A stretch of DNA of 64,000 nt from Cyathus striatus (GCA_025738555.1 JAOVFP010000006.1:3410001-3474000); one strand, 5' to 3'; shown: positions 33,442-45,872, counted from the first letter of the stretch. Program-made: numbers and translations. The notes: generated from the letters alone by a model not told the origin.

Positions 33442-34512
33442 TATAGTACCTAGTTTAGTGCAACATAGTATAAATTAAAATATATGTAACTTCACTCACA
33501 CTACATATTCTCACTAAGAAGGTGCTTGGTGGGTAAGACTCGGATGCAAAATGCTTCCGGGTGAAGTAAAGTAAAAGGGGAGGTGTCAAAGACCGACGTT
33601 CACAAAGGGAAATGGCTTAGCAAACGCTTTGATGCGTGTTTTGATGCGTGTTCCTTAATCTCGGACTTAGCATGGGCTTATGACTTCTCACTTTGTGTTG
33701 CACTTAGAATCTCAAAGCTCACACAAATACTAAAGCACGATGCTAGATGGTATTTCTTGGGGCACAGGAGACTGCCCTCATCCTACTTAACTCTACCTAT
33801 TAAATATCCTACAAAACTACAGCTAGAGGAACTATATAGTTAATACAAAAGCAGTAATTGCACATTAGCTAAGCTGTAAAGTAGACATTGTAGACTAGCT
33901 ACGAGAGTCTGGGATGGACCAGAGTAAATCATGGTTTGACATGCATATGAGTGCCAAGAATGCATCCATATGGGAAGATAACAAAGTACAATAGAACCTG
34001 TCTGCAGGTGAGGTGCTCCATATGAAAGTATGATGCCACGCACTTTGATGTGTGGAAATGGGAAACACTGAATCAGCCTGCCAGGAATGCTGGGTCTCAG
34101 ACCTAGCCAGGCGCCTATGACATGCTGATGCACAGTGCTGGTACAGTGTGGTTAGATAGCGGCACTTGCTGTGGGTCTGGTCCTCATGCCTTTTCCTATG
34201 ACGCGATAACATTGCTTCGATAATCTATTATTAGAATAGACATGCACTTAGCTTGATCTCTGGCCTTACTGGTAATTATCTCTCACTGATGTCGAGAATA
34301 AACTCTGACCTCAATGTTTCTATTCTTAGACGCTTTCCTACTTAGGCTAGTAATGTCCCTTATTAGCGCGGATCGTTCCCACGCTAGCTAATGGTCTGGG
34401 ACCTCTACCTTAGCTACTAATTACAACCCAGATATATTATACCGTTTGTAAGTAGCGCATAGAATATAGAAATAATATTTTTATAGTAGGCAGAAGTACA
34501 CTAGGTGTATTA
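33442..34512 (-). repeat. 3' LTR (left copy)
   Basis: On the plus strand it runs TATAGTACCTAG...GGTGTATTA and is repeated at 52225-53296. In the first ~235 bp compared by eye I count 14 substitutions, 13 of them transitions, plus one 1-bp indel. Termini do not show the usual TG...CA. Confidence 0.85.
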
Positions 34513-34524
34513 TCTCCCCCAACC
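34513..34524 (-). other. Polypurine tract candidate
   Basis: Minus-strand GGTTGGGGGAGA immediately precedes the 3' LTR. This is the expected position and composition for plus-strand priming in reverse transcription. Confidence 0.65.
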
Positions 34525-34755
34525 AATAAATGACTGTCCTCAGTCACTGTCCTTTGTGTATGATTGCCATTCGCACGCCCCCAAAACCTAATGTGAAGTC
34601 CCCACCTTATATTATCTTATCTGGAAAAACTTGAGCTTAAGTGGCGACTCGACCTATCGCCGATGCCCACTATTTAATCATGCTAGTATCCCTATGTCTC
34701 CCTCAACCCACCACCTTTCCCTTACTGCTTTTATTACTACTCTGCTTTTTTGATT

Positions 34756-36607
34756 ATGTCTACCATTGAAATCTCCCCTGAAGACATGGCTTTATGCCAA
34801 GCTATTGCTACGAAGGTGGCTAATGAAGCGGCTAACAAGGCAGCAACACGTGCCCTGACTGAGGCAATTGCTGAGGTGCAAGTGCAACGTGCATAAGAGG
34901 CTGAGGCAGCAAGGCGCGCTGAGGAAGAAGAAAAGGCTCATAAGGTTGCTGAGGCAGAGGAAGCTGCGAGGTGCACTGAGGAAGAAGCTGAAGTGTGTCG
35001 GGTTGAAGCTGAAGCAGAGGCTGAAGCTACTAAACAGGCCAATGCTGATGCTGTGGCTGCCTCCCTTTTTCCTGCCATGGATTTCCCCATGGCCACTCCT
35101 GAAGATCCTGTGCTTCCTTTCTCAACCTTGGATGCCTCCACCACCCCCCCTTCCCCTGTTCCCAAAGAGGAAGATGAACTCATTGGTACGTTTCCCCTAA
35201 TTATTCTCATATTTTTGCTAAATATTTGATCTTTAGAAGAGACTATTCCCCCTAAGCTTGATCTTTTCACCATCGCCACTGGTAAGCGCAAGGCCGCTCC
35301 TAAACCCCCTACTACTTTTGCACCTGCTTCCAAGTGCTGTAAGTACTATGGTGGGGTAGAGGTCACTGTTCCTCCAGGCAAAGTTACTCCTGTACCTGAA
35401 CATGAGTCTCTTTGTTATTTTTATTTTTATTATTTTCTGACTTGTTTGCTTAGCTCCTACTCCTTCTGTGGCTGCTAGCAAACCAGAGCCTGCTTCGGCC
35501 TCTGGTTATCATCTCCATGACCACTCCACCATGTCTGCTCCAGTTTCGACTTCCCAGTACACTCGCTCTTCTCAAGTCACTGCCATGGACCCAGCTAAAG
35601 CAAAGGCCCATAAATCTTCCAAAGCTTCCAAGGGGTCATCCAATTCTAAAGCTACTGGTACAAAGACAGCCAAGCGAACCCCTGAAGAGATGCCTCAGCT
35701 GGTCATGAATGAGCCAATCAATGTTGAACTCTTGAAGGGCAACCTCCTGGAACTGCTCCAGCACTTTGGTGCTCATGCATGTACTAACTGCATTTCTCAA
35801 GGCCGAGAATGTGTTTTTTGCGGGTTCGGACTCAAATGCAGTACTTGTGCTTCCGTTTCTACCTCTCATTGTACCTTCTCAGTTCCTCCTCCCAACACCG
35901 AGTTCGCCTTGTCTATTGCTCATTGTGTTGGTGATTCCTCTATCCTTGGTACATATTTCTTTTTCCTTCTTCTTTTTATTTTTATTTTGTTTTCTATAAT
36001 ATTTTATTCACTAACTCCTTTTCTGGTTGCAGGTCTAAACCATGCATGCCATGCCCTCGACCTTAGTCATACGCGCGCTTATCGTGCTTCATTGGCTGCT
36101 GAGTTAGAACAAATCGAGTATGCTCAGAACTGCATTGCTGTGGTTTGTCAGTTGGAGGACATTGCCTTCCTTCATTCCTTCAACCACTTGCATGCAGTTC
36201 ATGGTATTTCCCCTAACTTCACTCCTGACAACCTCGACAATCTTAGGGAGCTGGCTACTGCTCTCGATCCTTGGGTCCCGAACCATAGAGATTTCCTTTC
36301 TCTTGAGGCCACCTTGGAACGCACTTTCACCCTCCACACCTTCAACTTGTGCTCCACTTCCACTGAAGAGATTGCCAACTTCCCTGAAGCTAAAGAAACC
36401 GTTGCAATTCAGGACTTTTCTCATTCCCTGTGTGCTCACAACCTTAGCGAATTGGGTGGACTCTTCACTAACTGCCAGTTGTACCCTTTGTCCCTTGAGG
36501 ACCATTCCAGCAATGCTCCTGGTCCTTCCAGATCCTCTTCTGTTAGGGCTACACATGAGGGAAATACTGAGCACAAGGTTGATTTAGATAAGGAGGATGT
36601 AGTTTAG
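34756..36607 (+). CDS. Antisense cargo gene A: coiled-coil and Cys-cluster protein
   Basis: Opposite in orientation to gag-pol. ATG at 34756 begins MSTIEISPEDMALCQAIATK, then a long Ala/Glu-rich helix (AEAEEAARCTEEEAEVCRVE) suited to a coiled coil. Introns at about 35186-35236, 35414-35453 and 35949-36032 keep frame. The middle part is Ser/Thr/Lys-rich; then comes a cysteine cluster CTNCISQGRECVFCGFGLKC followed by STCASVSTSHC, a likely zinc-binding module. The C-terminal half is helical (ELEQIEYAQNCIAVVCQLED) and ends acidic (DLDKEDVV). An in-frame TAA at 34894 may be a C-to-T change of CAA. Function unknown; a nucleic-acid-binding role is inference from the cysteine cluster. The first 46 codons lie before that stop, so an active form could begin later. 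Confidence 0.65.
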
Positions 36608-37180
36608 TTGCTGTGTAGCTTTTATGGACATTCTGAACATTCGCATGCTTGTACTTGCCCTTATTATGGGTTTCATAAAATAAAATTGCTGTTTCTTGGT
36701 CTTACTTGTGTGATTTTTAAGTCATAAGTGTTTCTCAAGAATTAGCAAACTGCTATTTCATGAACTAGCCATTGCTCAATGAGCTTCTGAGTGCTTGAAG
36801 TCATATTGATGCGCACTTTTTGATGCATGATGCATCTTATCCTGCCAAGTGATGCCGAAATTAAAAGATCTCATCTTGGAGTTATAGTGGACTTTCCATA
36901 TACATCTGCTTAGATTATGCATGTGTCATGATTGACTTCATCACTATTTTTCTAAACTTGTTGTGCCTAGTGTACTGTTCATGCAATTTCAAAATTTCAG
37001 CTCTGTGAGCCTACTCTCTGCCCCCCTCCAACAATAAAAGCTGTCCTCGGCATACTTGCCAGGCAATGTGCTATCTATCAGAAGTCGTGAACAGTGCGAT
37101 CCACATTTTATTCTGGACACTGATCCCAAACTTAGTAGTTAGCTTATGTCTTCTTTCACCTGTAGCTCGCTGTTGAATGG
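36608..37180. other. Spacer between cargo genes A and B
   Basis: Non-coding; contains a likely poly(A) region (AATAAAATTGC near 36680) for gene A. Confidence 0.4.
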
Positions 37181-37190
37181 TATAAAAACC
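37181..37190 (+). promoter_or_regulatory. TATA box of cargo gene B
   Basis: GGTATAAAAACC lies ~100 bp upstream of the ATG at 37288, followed by pyrimidine-rich sequence (CATTCCTGCTACCGTTCTCT), as in fungal core promoters. Confidence 0.6.
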
Positions 37191-37287
37191 CTGTATTCTC
37201 CTCGCTAGTCTTCAGCATTCCTGCTACCGTTCTCTCCTATTTTCCTACTTACTTCCCACTTTTCCATTCTACTTTTTTGTCATCATA

Positions 37288-40200
37288 ATGGCCAACAATT
37301 TTCCATCTGAAGCCGCATTTCTTGATGCCATTCATGGTTTATGCACGAAGATGGGGCACTGGCAAGCCCAGTGTGACACGATGTCTAGCATCCAACTTCG
37401 CACTGAGTTGCACAAGGAGGCTGTTATGCTCATAAGGAATCACTTTACTATTGTACCAGTTGCTAGCTAATCGTACCTCTTTTCTAGGAGATGTTGTTAG
37501 AATATGCCGAGGTTTTCCCTGCTATGCTCGAACACTCCGTCATTGAGGAGGTCGTGAGAAAAAGCCATTCTCTCTATATTTTCCTTGAGAACAGGTACAA
37601 GTTGGTGAAGCTGGTGGGCCTCTTTGCTCTCCTTGAGCAAGCTTGGGCTGTAATTGAGCCAAGGGTCCATGCTGCTGAGGCTATTGCTGACTGTCATTTG
37701 TCTCCCCCACCTGGGACATCACATGACCACCAGCTCAGGTTACAATACCTACCAGGTATTAACTGGAGGACTTCTCATGGTGTGCAGATGCTTACTCACT
37801 AGCACTGACATAGATGTAGATGAATGACATGAACGTAACAATGTCATCGGCTTGAAATGAAATGATCGGTTTAGGTAGTGCCAAGATAGTAAAGAGGATT
37901 GAAGATGAACAATTCAATGTATTTAAGTAGTGCTCAAGTAATGCTGTTGTAGAGACTCATGTACTACTTAAGTATAAGTGCACAAACATATAAAGCACAT
38001 TGATTATTGTAAGACTCTGTACCTAATGAGCTCAGTACTAGTACATAAAAATAGCACTTTGACAGCTTACTCAATATTCATTCATTTGCCGCTGCAGGCC
38101 TTGTGCGGAAGAACATCACATTCGAAGTTGATTTATCCCATGTCAAAGGTGTTCTGGTTCCTACCCTCCCATTCATCCTCTTCTCCTTATCCAAACATGC
38201 CTCCACTAGAGCAAAGAAAGATGCTCCTTGACTTTGTAATGTTCACAGCACTTGTTGATCCTGGAACTGAATCTGGTACTGTAATAAATCTGTAAATTCT
38301 GTCATAGTGTTGATCATTGAATTCATAGACTCTTCAAATGTCTTTCTGGTTCTTTCCATATCAATGTCCAGCTCATTGTCAATGAAATCTTCGTCTTCAT
38401 CACTAGAACCTTCATTCCCATTGAACATTTCAATGTCTGACGAGAACCCCACTTCATTTTCAATTTCTGGTACAAGACCTTGAGGCTCTACCACTGAATC
38501 TTCATTTTGTCATCACTGTCAGCATCTTCTATCACCCTCAGAGACTTGTGCTTCCAAAATGGTGTTGTTCGCCTTTGTTTTACTTGTGTGAAAAATGCAG
38601 CTGGGACCCGGTGTACACTTTGAATAAGGTGTTTGCAAAGCAAAAATCGGCTAACCAAGAATGATGGACAGGTACACACCCATCATTGGGGATCAGGCCT
38701 ATATGCATCATTCAAGGGCATTGTAATAGGCTTCGTTTCGAGTCTGCGCCATGTCAACTTCAGTTCTTTATGCCATGATGAAGGATCTCTATAGCAGGAA
38801 GACTCATGCAACAAAATCTTCAGCTTCCTATAGTACAATGGAGCAAGCTTGTTGACCAAGATCTATACAAGAAAGTCGCATTGAGGCAGATGGAACTGTT
38901 GAAGAAAGTTGTGCTTTATACGTTGCCAACTTCCAAAATTTGTAAGTTATTATTTTATTTTTGACTATGTTTGCGACTCACTGGCTTTCTAGAATCATTG
39001 TTGTTTTGAGGAGTGGTATGTCAGGATGAACAGAATGAGCCCATAGCTCCCACCTTCCTTTCCTATACCAATTCTCCCATAGATATGCCCAAACCTCACG
39101 CAAATTATAGCTAATGCAATATTGATACATTTGTTTAACTGCCCAGTGCCTTATAGCTTCAGGTGTTGGCTCTGCATAGCCTGGTATTAGTGGATGGGTG
39201 CAGTAGTGATGCTCCATCATATTCAAGATTTCTTCACGGTATGCTGTCTTGCAGAATATATGTTTTAATTGCTTTTCTTCTTCATCTACATCCAGGTCTC
39301 CATCCGCTTGACTGTGAAACAGTACCCTTGTCCCCAGTGGGGGAATGCAAATAGTGGGTATCACTTGAGGTGTTGATTTTATTGATATAGGCTGAGGAGG
39401 AATGGTTATGCACAGTCCTTGTCTCATTACAAATCTCCATGCTGTTGTAGCAGTATCAAGGTTGAGACTTGACATGGTTGTTTCATCATCAGCCAGAACA
39501 ACTAAGTCATCATCAGGGATGCCTCCTTCATAATCCTGCACATCGACTTTTTTCCCTATTGGTACAAAGTCCTGGTCAATGAATGAAAACTTGGTGTGTG
39601 CCCGATTGACATTATATGGGGTTGTGGCTAATTTTCGATTCTGTAGCCGAGTTTTTACTGCCCAATGAAGATGCCACCAGCACAAATTAATTTTTCCATC
39701 CCAGACCTCTTTCAAACACCCAATTTCTGCCATATCTTTGTCAACATGCATGAAAGATGGCTTTAATCCATATGTGTCATGAAGACAATGAGCCCATGTG
39801 GTAAGTGATTTCATTCACTTCTTTGGGCTGATGGCAGTTTTGGTTGTAAGTAGGCAATATCCAAGTGGAAATCCTGCACCATTGTATTCTGCCATGATGC
39901 TGTATAATTTGAGATGTTTTGAATTGGTATTGTCTATAAAATTATGGTAAGTTTCATTGGATTCTGATTAAATAAGTCACTCACATGTTGCATCCATTCC
40001 AATTTCAACAATTTTCCCTTGAAGGTGACTAGTGATTTCCTTCACTCCCCATGAAAGCATCTCTACACTATCAGGCAGATTACTTGGCTCAAAAATGTCA
40101 ATGGTATCATGATACTCTTCAAGTAGTTTCTTGGCAGAAAGAAGTTGGATTTCGTCACGAAACCAATGTACCTTGCTAAACTCTTTCCATGCAGTTTGTA

Positions 40201-43200
40201 CTTGTAGGTGGGTTAACTGAGTATGGAGTGCTTGAAGCCATGAAATAATAGCAGGTGGCATCCAATCAAGGTGTGTTCATATGAACTCGAGTGCTTCTGG
40301 TGGCATAGACACATCAATGTAGTGCACATGGTTTTTGTGGTGCTGTAGTCACACTGTCACATAAGTTGAATCTTCCTCTGTGTTGGTGATGGATGATATT
40401 GATAAATAGCTATTACAGAAAAATTGTCTCATCCCCACATGTTCTCGATGTTTTATGTCAAGTTTCTTCGAGGGCTTTGGCTTTTTTCTATGAGCTTCAT
40501 CCTGGCTACACCAGAATCTTATGTGGTGACTGCTATCCAGTGATTTATGGTCCCTCACTCTGGTAGATATGTATTTTAATTCACTGATAGTATTCCCTTC
40601 AACAAATTACTCATGTAAAATGATACCCAGTGATATTCCAAATTTCTCTCGCTACCATCTGTGCTCGTTCCCTGTTACTAAGCAATTTGTCGTTCTTAAT
40701 ACAGTACCGCCCAAGAAATTCAATGGTTGAATCAGCTTTAAACTTAGAGCATATGGTTTGGAAACAATCTTCTGCATCCATATATAACTCAATGGACTAT
40801 AATAGTGATGTGTATGAGTGAGCCTTTCAGGAAGGTTCTGTATTGATATTAAATCTTACTTCATTTTCAAGGCTGTCAACTTCATTCCACTCTACACCCT
40901 TATCATTGGATTCTGTGCCACTCTCCTGAGTTTCCTCGGTGTCCATGCAAGTACGCTTATCAGGTGTTAATGCCTGAGAATCCCTGTGTTGTTTTTCACC
41001 AGCTACAATAGTCAGACCCATTGTGCTATCTTTGTTCTTTGTTTCAGCACATTGATTTCTTTTTTTGGATCTTGCACGTTCATGGCAGGCATCACAGTAT
41101 TTGAAAGGTAATCTAGCGAGGTGTTTACATGACGATGAAGAATTAGAACACTGTCAAAGAGGATTATTGTCCTCCATAGTGCCATTGAAATGACCAGTGC
41201 AAGAGGGTAAAGTACACTCTCCTATTCCTACTCAAATTCACCACTTGACTTCAACCTCCTATCTTGCCCTGCCAACTCATCCCAACTTAATATTGAGCCA
41301 ATGCAAGTGCATGTGCGGTGCAATGCAACTTCAACCCTCATCCTGAATTATGAGTAAACTTTTGTTACATTGGGCCGATGCAAGGCACACATGATGCGAC
41401 AGTGTTGGCTTCTCAATGTAAGTACTTTACACAGAGATCTCCAAAATAAAAAATCAAGGTGTAAGAATCAAACTTGCGACATCAAGTACCACAGCTCTTA
41501 CAGTATAGCTAACTTACTAATCGACTACCATGTTGTATAAAACAAACATTTACCAAGTCTTATATCTATCTGCCTTTTGATGCAGGAATATATGCCCCGA
41601 TTTGGAACATCACGTGATGTCCCAGGTGGGGGAGACGAATGACAGTTGGCTATTGCTGCCATTCTCATTCCCAACATTATTCCTGCTCCAACTGCACTGC
41701 CTGTGACACCTGTTACCTCTCGTCATCCCGTAAGTTATCCTAGCTAACACTTCTGTATTTTATTAACCAAGATCTCCTTAGATTTCCAGCAAGGGTTCCG
41801 ACGTTGTTGCCGATGCAGATGATGATAAGGGTACACACGTGACCAGTACAACTTCTCCAACTTCCTCTGTCATTGATGCTGAGGTATTGTAGCTCGACTT
41901 TCTATGCGACAGAAGCATACTAACCCTCATGTTCATAACTTAACTAAGTGCTTCAATGCAATGGAGGTTGATGACGAGGCCAAAGTGTCCGTGAGTTATT
42001 ATTAAATTTTCTTATCTAATGAAATTTTAATTTAATAACTCCAGTCTTCTACTCACCCAGAGACAGTGAAATTATCTTTTGACATGATCCCCAATCTTGA
42101 TCGCAATAGTCCTGCTTATCATCAAGCTGAGCGCCTTTGTAAAGGGAAGCATCCCAAAACCAATAAGGATGAGGGTTCTCGCAAGTGCCCTCACTTGGTG
42201 CTTCCTCTTCCTTGTACGTATCTGTTGAAAAGGGGTACTTGTGTTCTAGTAGTGAAATTGGCTCTAAGTTTGCAACTTACTTCACTACAAAATTCACAAG
42301 TCTCTTAAAATGCGAGAGGGGTTTGAGGTGGGTGTAGCCTCTTATTGTCTTATGTATTCTTCAATTGTTTAGAAGCCAAATGAACCGAAAAACAATAGAA
42401 TTTTATTGTAGAATTTAAGTAATACACCCTTTGTACTACTTCAAACCCTGTAGAAGTGACCAACAATCTTTTACCAGCACAACTTCTTAGAAAACCGAAA
42501 AAGAGCAAGTCTTTACTCTTTATGAAACCGCTTTATTGAAAACACTAAGTCCTAGGCCCTCACTGGAGTCTCAGAACCTTAGATTCTTTCCAAAAATACC
42601 CAAAATGCGAACCAAAACAATTCTATATCTTTGAAACAAAAAGACCTAAACCACTACCCAATACCTATTGTACCTGGGCAAGAAAGGCGCTATTCTGCTT
42701 ACCCTCTTACCCTCTATAGTACCTACTTAAATACAGGAAACAGAGCAGTATTACTAAGAGTTCCTCAGACACTGTATACTACATATATGTACATGAAACA
42801 CTTCCCTGTCTTTTACCTGTATCTTTCAATCATATATCATTTGGAGCTGAGTAAACCCGAAGTATTAGGACACTCTAGACTACTCAGTCCTCTTATTTTC
42901 AGATAATATAGTGTCTTACTCTGTGTCACTCTGGGCAGATAATAATAAAACATCTACTTGTGTCCGATGTTTTACCCCTATCCTGGTCCGGACTTCGGTG
43001 AGATCATGTCATATAGTACTAGAATAGAATGTACTCGACTCCAGCTTTAGAACGAGACCAGAATCATCCAGATTGATGAAGAATAGACCATTCTATTCCA
43101 CTCTGAAATATTCATTAATTCATATTTATTTCATTGACTATTTGTTAGACTTCAATCCTGATGCCAAACAAACAACTTAGCGGTATCAAAATGAAATGAA

Positions 43201-43833
43201 ATGATATACAAGTCATGTGACTGGCAGAAAAGCGGTCCTTTCAATATTCAATATCTTTTCTTACACACCAGGCTAATGGTAGGTTGGACATGAAAGCACT
43301 TGTACTCTGTTTTATGTTGTAGACAGTTGAATATTAACCCAAATTAGAAGGGTAATAAGTACAATGCTTGCTAATTTGTAGCAGTCCATGGATCTTTATT
43401 TATTATCTGGGGTTCTTCAATGTATACAGATTTAATACTGTAAATGGTAGAAATGCACAATTTTATGCCTAAATGCACAGGTGGCGTCACACCGTCTTTT
43501 ACTTAGCTTATCCATTTCTAACCACTTTACTGTCCTTAGGTACCCCCTCCGAGTGTCTTACTTTTGCTCAGTCTGTGATGGACCACCTGCTGAGCCTAAA
43601 TAGGATTGATCAGGTGCCCATGCCTTCCCATTTGATGGGGATGCACTGGGCCAAGACCTTGATGTGCACGGCTCAAAGCATTCAGCAGCTTTACAAGACC
43701 TTCATTGATACCAACACAGATATTGAAAGGTACCTTCAGTACTATGATGCTTGTGGTTCTTCTGGTAAGCTTTGACTCCTGTTTATCTATTTATAAATCA
43801 CTAGTAACTTCTATTGATTTATTTATAGATTAA
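37288..43833 (+). CDS. Antisense cargo gene B, split by a MULE
   Basis: The first exon begins MANNFPSEAAFLDAIHGLC. A short intron (37453-37487) is followed by EMLLEYAEVFPAMLEHSVIE and a helical stretch to AAEAIA, where the MULE begins. The frame resumes at 41659 with AILIPNIIPAPTALPVTPVT. Further exons are about 41782-41883 (GSDVVADADDDKG), 41949-41990, 42045-42213 (SFDMIPNLDRNSPAYHQAER), 43540-43764 (CLTFAQSVMDHLLSLNRIDQ, MHWAKTLMCTAQSIQQLYKT) and a two-codon last exon ending TAA at 43831. Every join is in frame, so apart from the MULE the gene appears undamaged. The intron 42214-43539 is ~1.3 kb and may itself contain an insertion. I do not recognise the protein; it looks helical N-terminally, disordered in the middle and helical at the end. 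It converges on pol (stop at 44004). Confidence 0.6.
37679..37689 (+). repeat. Target-site duplication of the MULE, left copy
   Basis: GGCTATTGCTG, repeated at 41648-41658. An 11-bp duplication is in the usual MULE range of 8-11 bp. Confidence 0.85.
37690..41647 (-). mobile_element. MULE (Mutator-like) DNA transposon, ~3.96 kb
   Basis: Terminal inverted repeats of ~37 bp: the left end ACTGTCATTTGTCTCCCCCA continues CCTGGGACATCAC, and the right end is its reverse complement with about three mismatches. An 11-bp target duplication flanks it, and it encodes a MULE-type transposase on the minus strand. It lies in an exon of cargo gene B. Confidence 0.9.
38243..41178 (-). pseudogene. MULE transposase with SWIM finger, inactivated
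   Basis: From 41178: MEDNN, a zinc-type motif KYCDACHERARSKKRNQC, an acidic linker, then HHIRFWCSQDEAHRKKPKPS. The DDE core follows: EIGMDAT joined across an intron (about 39986-39935) to YNTNSKHLKLYSIMAEYNGA and GFPLGYCLLTT, then FMHVDKDMAEIG, INLCWWHLHWAVK and further on LREVWAYLWENWYRKGRWEL. A second intron near 38990-38941 joins ES to HWQRIKHNFLQQFH. A SWIM motif CTCPSFLVSRFLLCKHLIQ occupies about 38679-38620. In-frame stops occur at 41157 region, 39816, 38846 region and just before the SWIM motif, each explicable by one C-to-T or G-to-A change, plus a frameshift near 38490. The C-terminal piece MTEFTDLLQYQIQFQD is in the shifted frame. Transposition would need another copy's enzyme. Confidence 0.85.
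41648..41658 (+). repeat. Target-site duplication of the MULE, right copy
   Basis: GGCTATTGCTG, identical to 37679-37689. Coding of cargo gene B resumes directly after it. Confidence 0.85.
42214..43539 (+). other. Unusually long intron of gene B, possible insertion
   Basis: GTACGT donor and CCTTAG acceptor are good, but 1326 nt is far above the 35-85 nt of the other introns in these genes. A TGTTGAAAAGG start and ATGCACA end near its edges could mark a solo LTR, but no target duplication was found. Confidence 0.35.
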
Positions 43834-44003
43834 CTTGTACTTGTGGTTAGCTAAGGGATTTAGATGCGAATAGGGACTTGTTATGGGTGAGGACACTGTA
43901 TGGTAACAGTAGAATAGGCTTGTAGCATGATCCCTGCACATGTAGCATCCCCTCCTTGAACCTTTTATATTATATTTGTGATTGCACCATGCTCTTTCCC
44001 TCA

Positions 44004-45365
44004 TTAATCTGAGTCTTCTGAGTTTGGTATAACCTCATCAAATATATCTGGTCCCATTTCACTAGAAGATTCACTTTCACGCACTTTCAGACAGATTTTG
44101 CGGAAATGTAAGTCCTCCTGAATTTTGGACAGTGTTTTGTCTTCTTCAGATAACATGGTTTCCAAAAGTTCAGGTGTTAACCCAATTAACTTTTGTACTT
44201 CCTCTGAGAACTCTATTCTTTTCCTAGCTAAATATGGTATTACTCGTAATCTAGCTACCTTATTTTGTAATATAGCTCTATTCATTTCACAGAGAATATA
44301 ACTACCCCCTTTTGAACGTGATACTACAACATAAGGTCTGTTGTACCTGACTTGATTCTTCAAATTCGAAAGTTTCCCTATTTTTGGACTTTGTACAAGC
44401 ACAAGATCTCCTGGATTGAAAATCCATTCCTTAACTTTGTGTTGCACATCTTGTTCCATTTTAGCTAATCTCCTTATCTTTTCCTTAGTTACCCTATTCC
44501 GCATATCTTCGATGTGGTGTGCATGTTTTGCTAAAGCCCTCGCCCATAGACCAATTAAATCACTTGTAGACATAAGTCTATCTGGCACTGGTATAAACCA
44601 AGTAGCTTCTTGCAAATCCAAAGGTAACACCGGGTGTTGTCCAGTAATTATAAAATATGGAGAACAACCAAACTGTTTCCTAGCAGTCATACGATTGGCC
44701 CATAGAACATGCGGCAAAAACCAGTACAATTTAGATAAATCTGGTTCTGAACTTTTTACAAGCATCTGTCGCAGATCCCAATGGGGTCATTTGATCATTC
44801 TGTTAGCTCTCGAGTTATAAGGGGATATGGATATACCAGTTATATTGTATTTTTCCCTTAACCACTTAACTGCTCATAAGAATGCGGTTCCATTATCTGT
44901 CACTATTTTCTGAATACACCCCCATCTACATATGATGTCTTCAAACAGCCACTCTCCAATAGCATGCGCATTTTCGTTCCTGATTGCTTTAGCTTCTGCC
45001 CATGATGACAAAGCACAGCGACTGTGAACAATATATTTACACTGATTAGATTTATTTGTAGACATGTTTAATACATCCATGTGTAATATTTGAAAGATTG
45101 ACAGTGTTTCTGTAAGGACTGGCATTGTCTCAAACAATTGTTTCTGCTGTTTCTGACAAATATGACAAGTAGCTATATACCATTGTACATCATTAGAGAC
45201 TTGCGGCCACCAAAATCTATGTGTTAATAGTTCTGTGGTCGCAAAGACCCCACGATGTCCTAAAGTATCATGTGCCGCCTTCATCATATACATGCGCTCT
45301 TCCTTTTCTACAAACAACTTATGTTGTCCTTCCTTGTCCTTATAATACAACTTACCATTATGCAA
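44004..45365 (-). pseudogene. Gypsy integrase, inactivated
   Basis: The zinc-binding N-terminus is visible as HDTLGHRGVFATTELLTHRF and CHICQ (HHCC). The catalytic Asp residues lie in LHMDVLN and IVTDNGTAF. After FL there is a stop, then YNITGISISPYNSRANRMIK, another stop and PHWDLRQ. At the usual E-R-x-H/P site the Glu codon is Lys (AAA) and the Arg codon is TGA, so the third catalytic acid is missing. The C-terminal portion (44765-44004) is open and includes NPGDLVLVQSPKIGKLSNLK, a typical integrase C-terminal fold, and an acidic tail. Confidence 0.85.
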
Positions 45366-45392
45366 TAAAAACCTGCTAGCTAACTCATAGTT

Positions 45393-45797
45393 TCATTTGT
45401 CCTCCTTAGTCCACTCACTACTTTCAGACTTTGGATTTGCTAAGAGTTCACACATGCTTTCTATGCATTGATCCATAAATTGCACTTGTTCCTTATGGTG
45501 ATCTTCTGAATACGATGCCCTTAGCTCAGGGTCACCTTTCAGGGTTGGGTCAGGTACTACTGGGACTTGTACGAATTGCTGCAGATATGTTCGCTGAGCC
45601 AGAGCACATTTATCAGAATTTATTATCTGTTGTCTGATTTCCTGTTCTTTACAATATTCTTCCTTAGCCATATTTAGCTCATCCTTAAATGAATCAATGT
45701 CCTCGGCGATATCATACAGAAATCCTGTTCTATCATTGATCTCATCGTAAAATTCTTCAAGCTTCAATGGGTCAGGATCACCGTCTCTGGCTTTCAT
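45393..45797 (-). pseudogene. Pol linker between RNase H and integrase
   Basis: 134 open codons, charged (EEFYDEINDRTGFLYDIAED and similar). It sits exactly between RNase H and integrase. A stop separates it from each neighbour; no separate function is implied. Confidence 0.6.
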
Positions 45798-45872
45798 ATA
45801 TTGTATTGGCTTTTTGTCATCCTCAGATTCATCTGTAAATACCCAGTCTGTTTGATCCCCTGGTACATACCT

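Noticed and set aside
33583..33843. Frame repeated in both LTRs (contains SDLAWAYDFSLCVALRISKL)
   Set aside because: Its duplication simply reflects the LTR pair, and nothing indicates translation.
38243..40560. A KDZ-type transposase
   Set aside because: The DKDMAEIG, CWWHL and SWIM C-x-C...C-x-H motifs plus an 11-bp target duplication identify a MULE instead.
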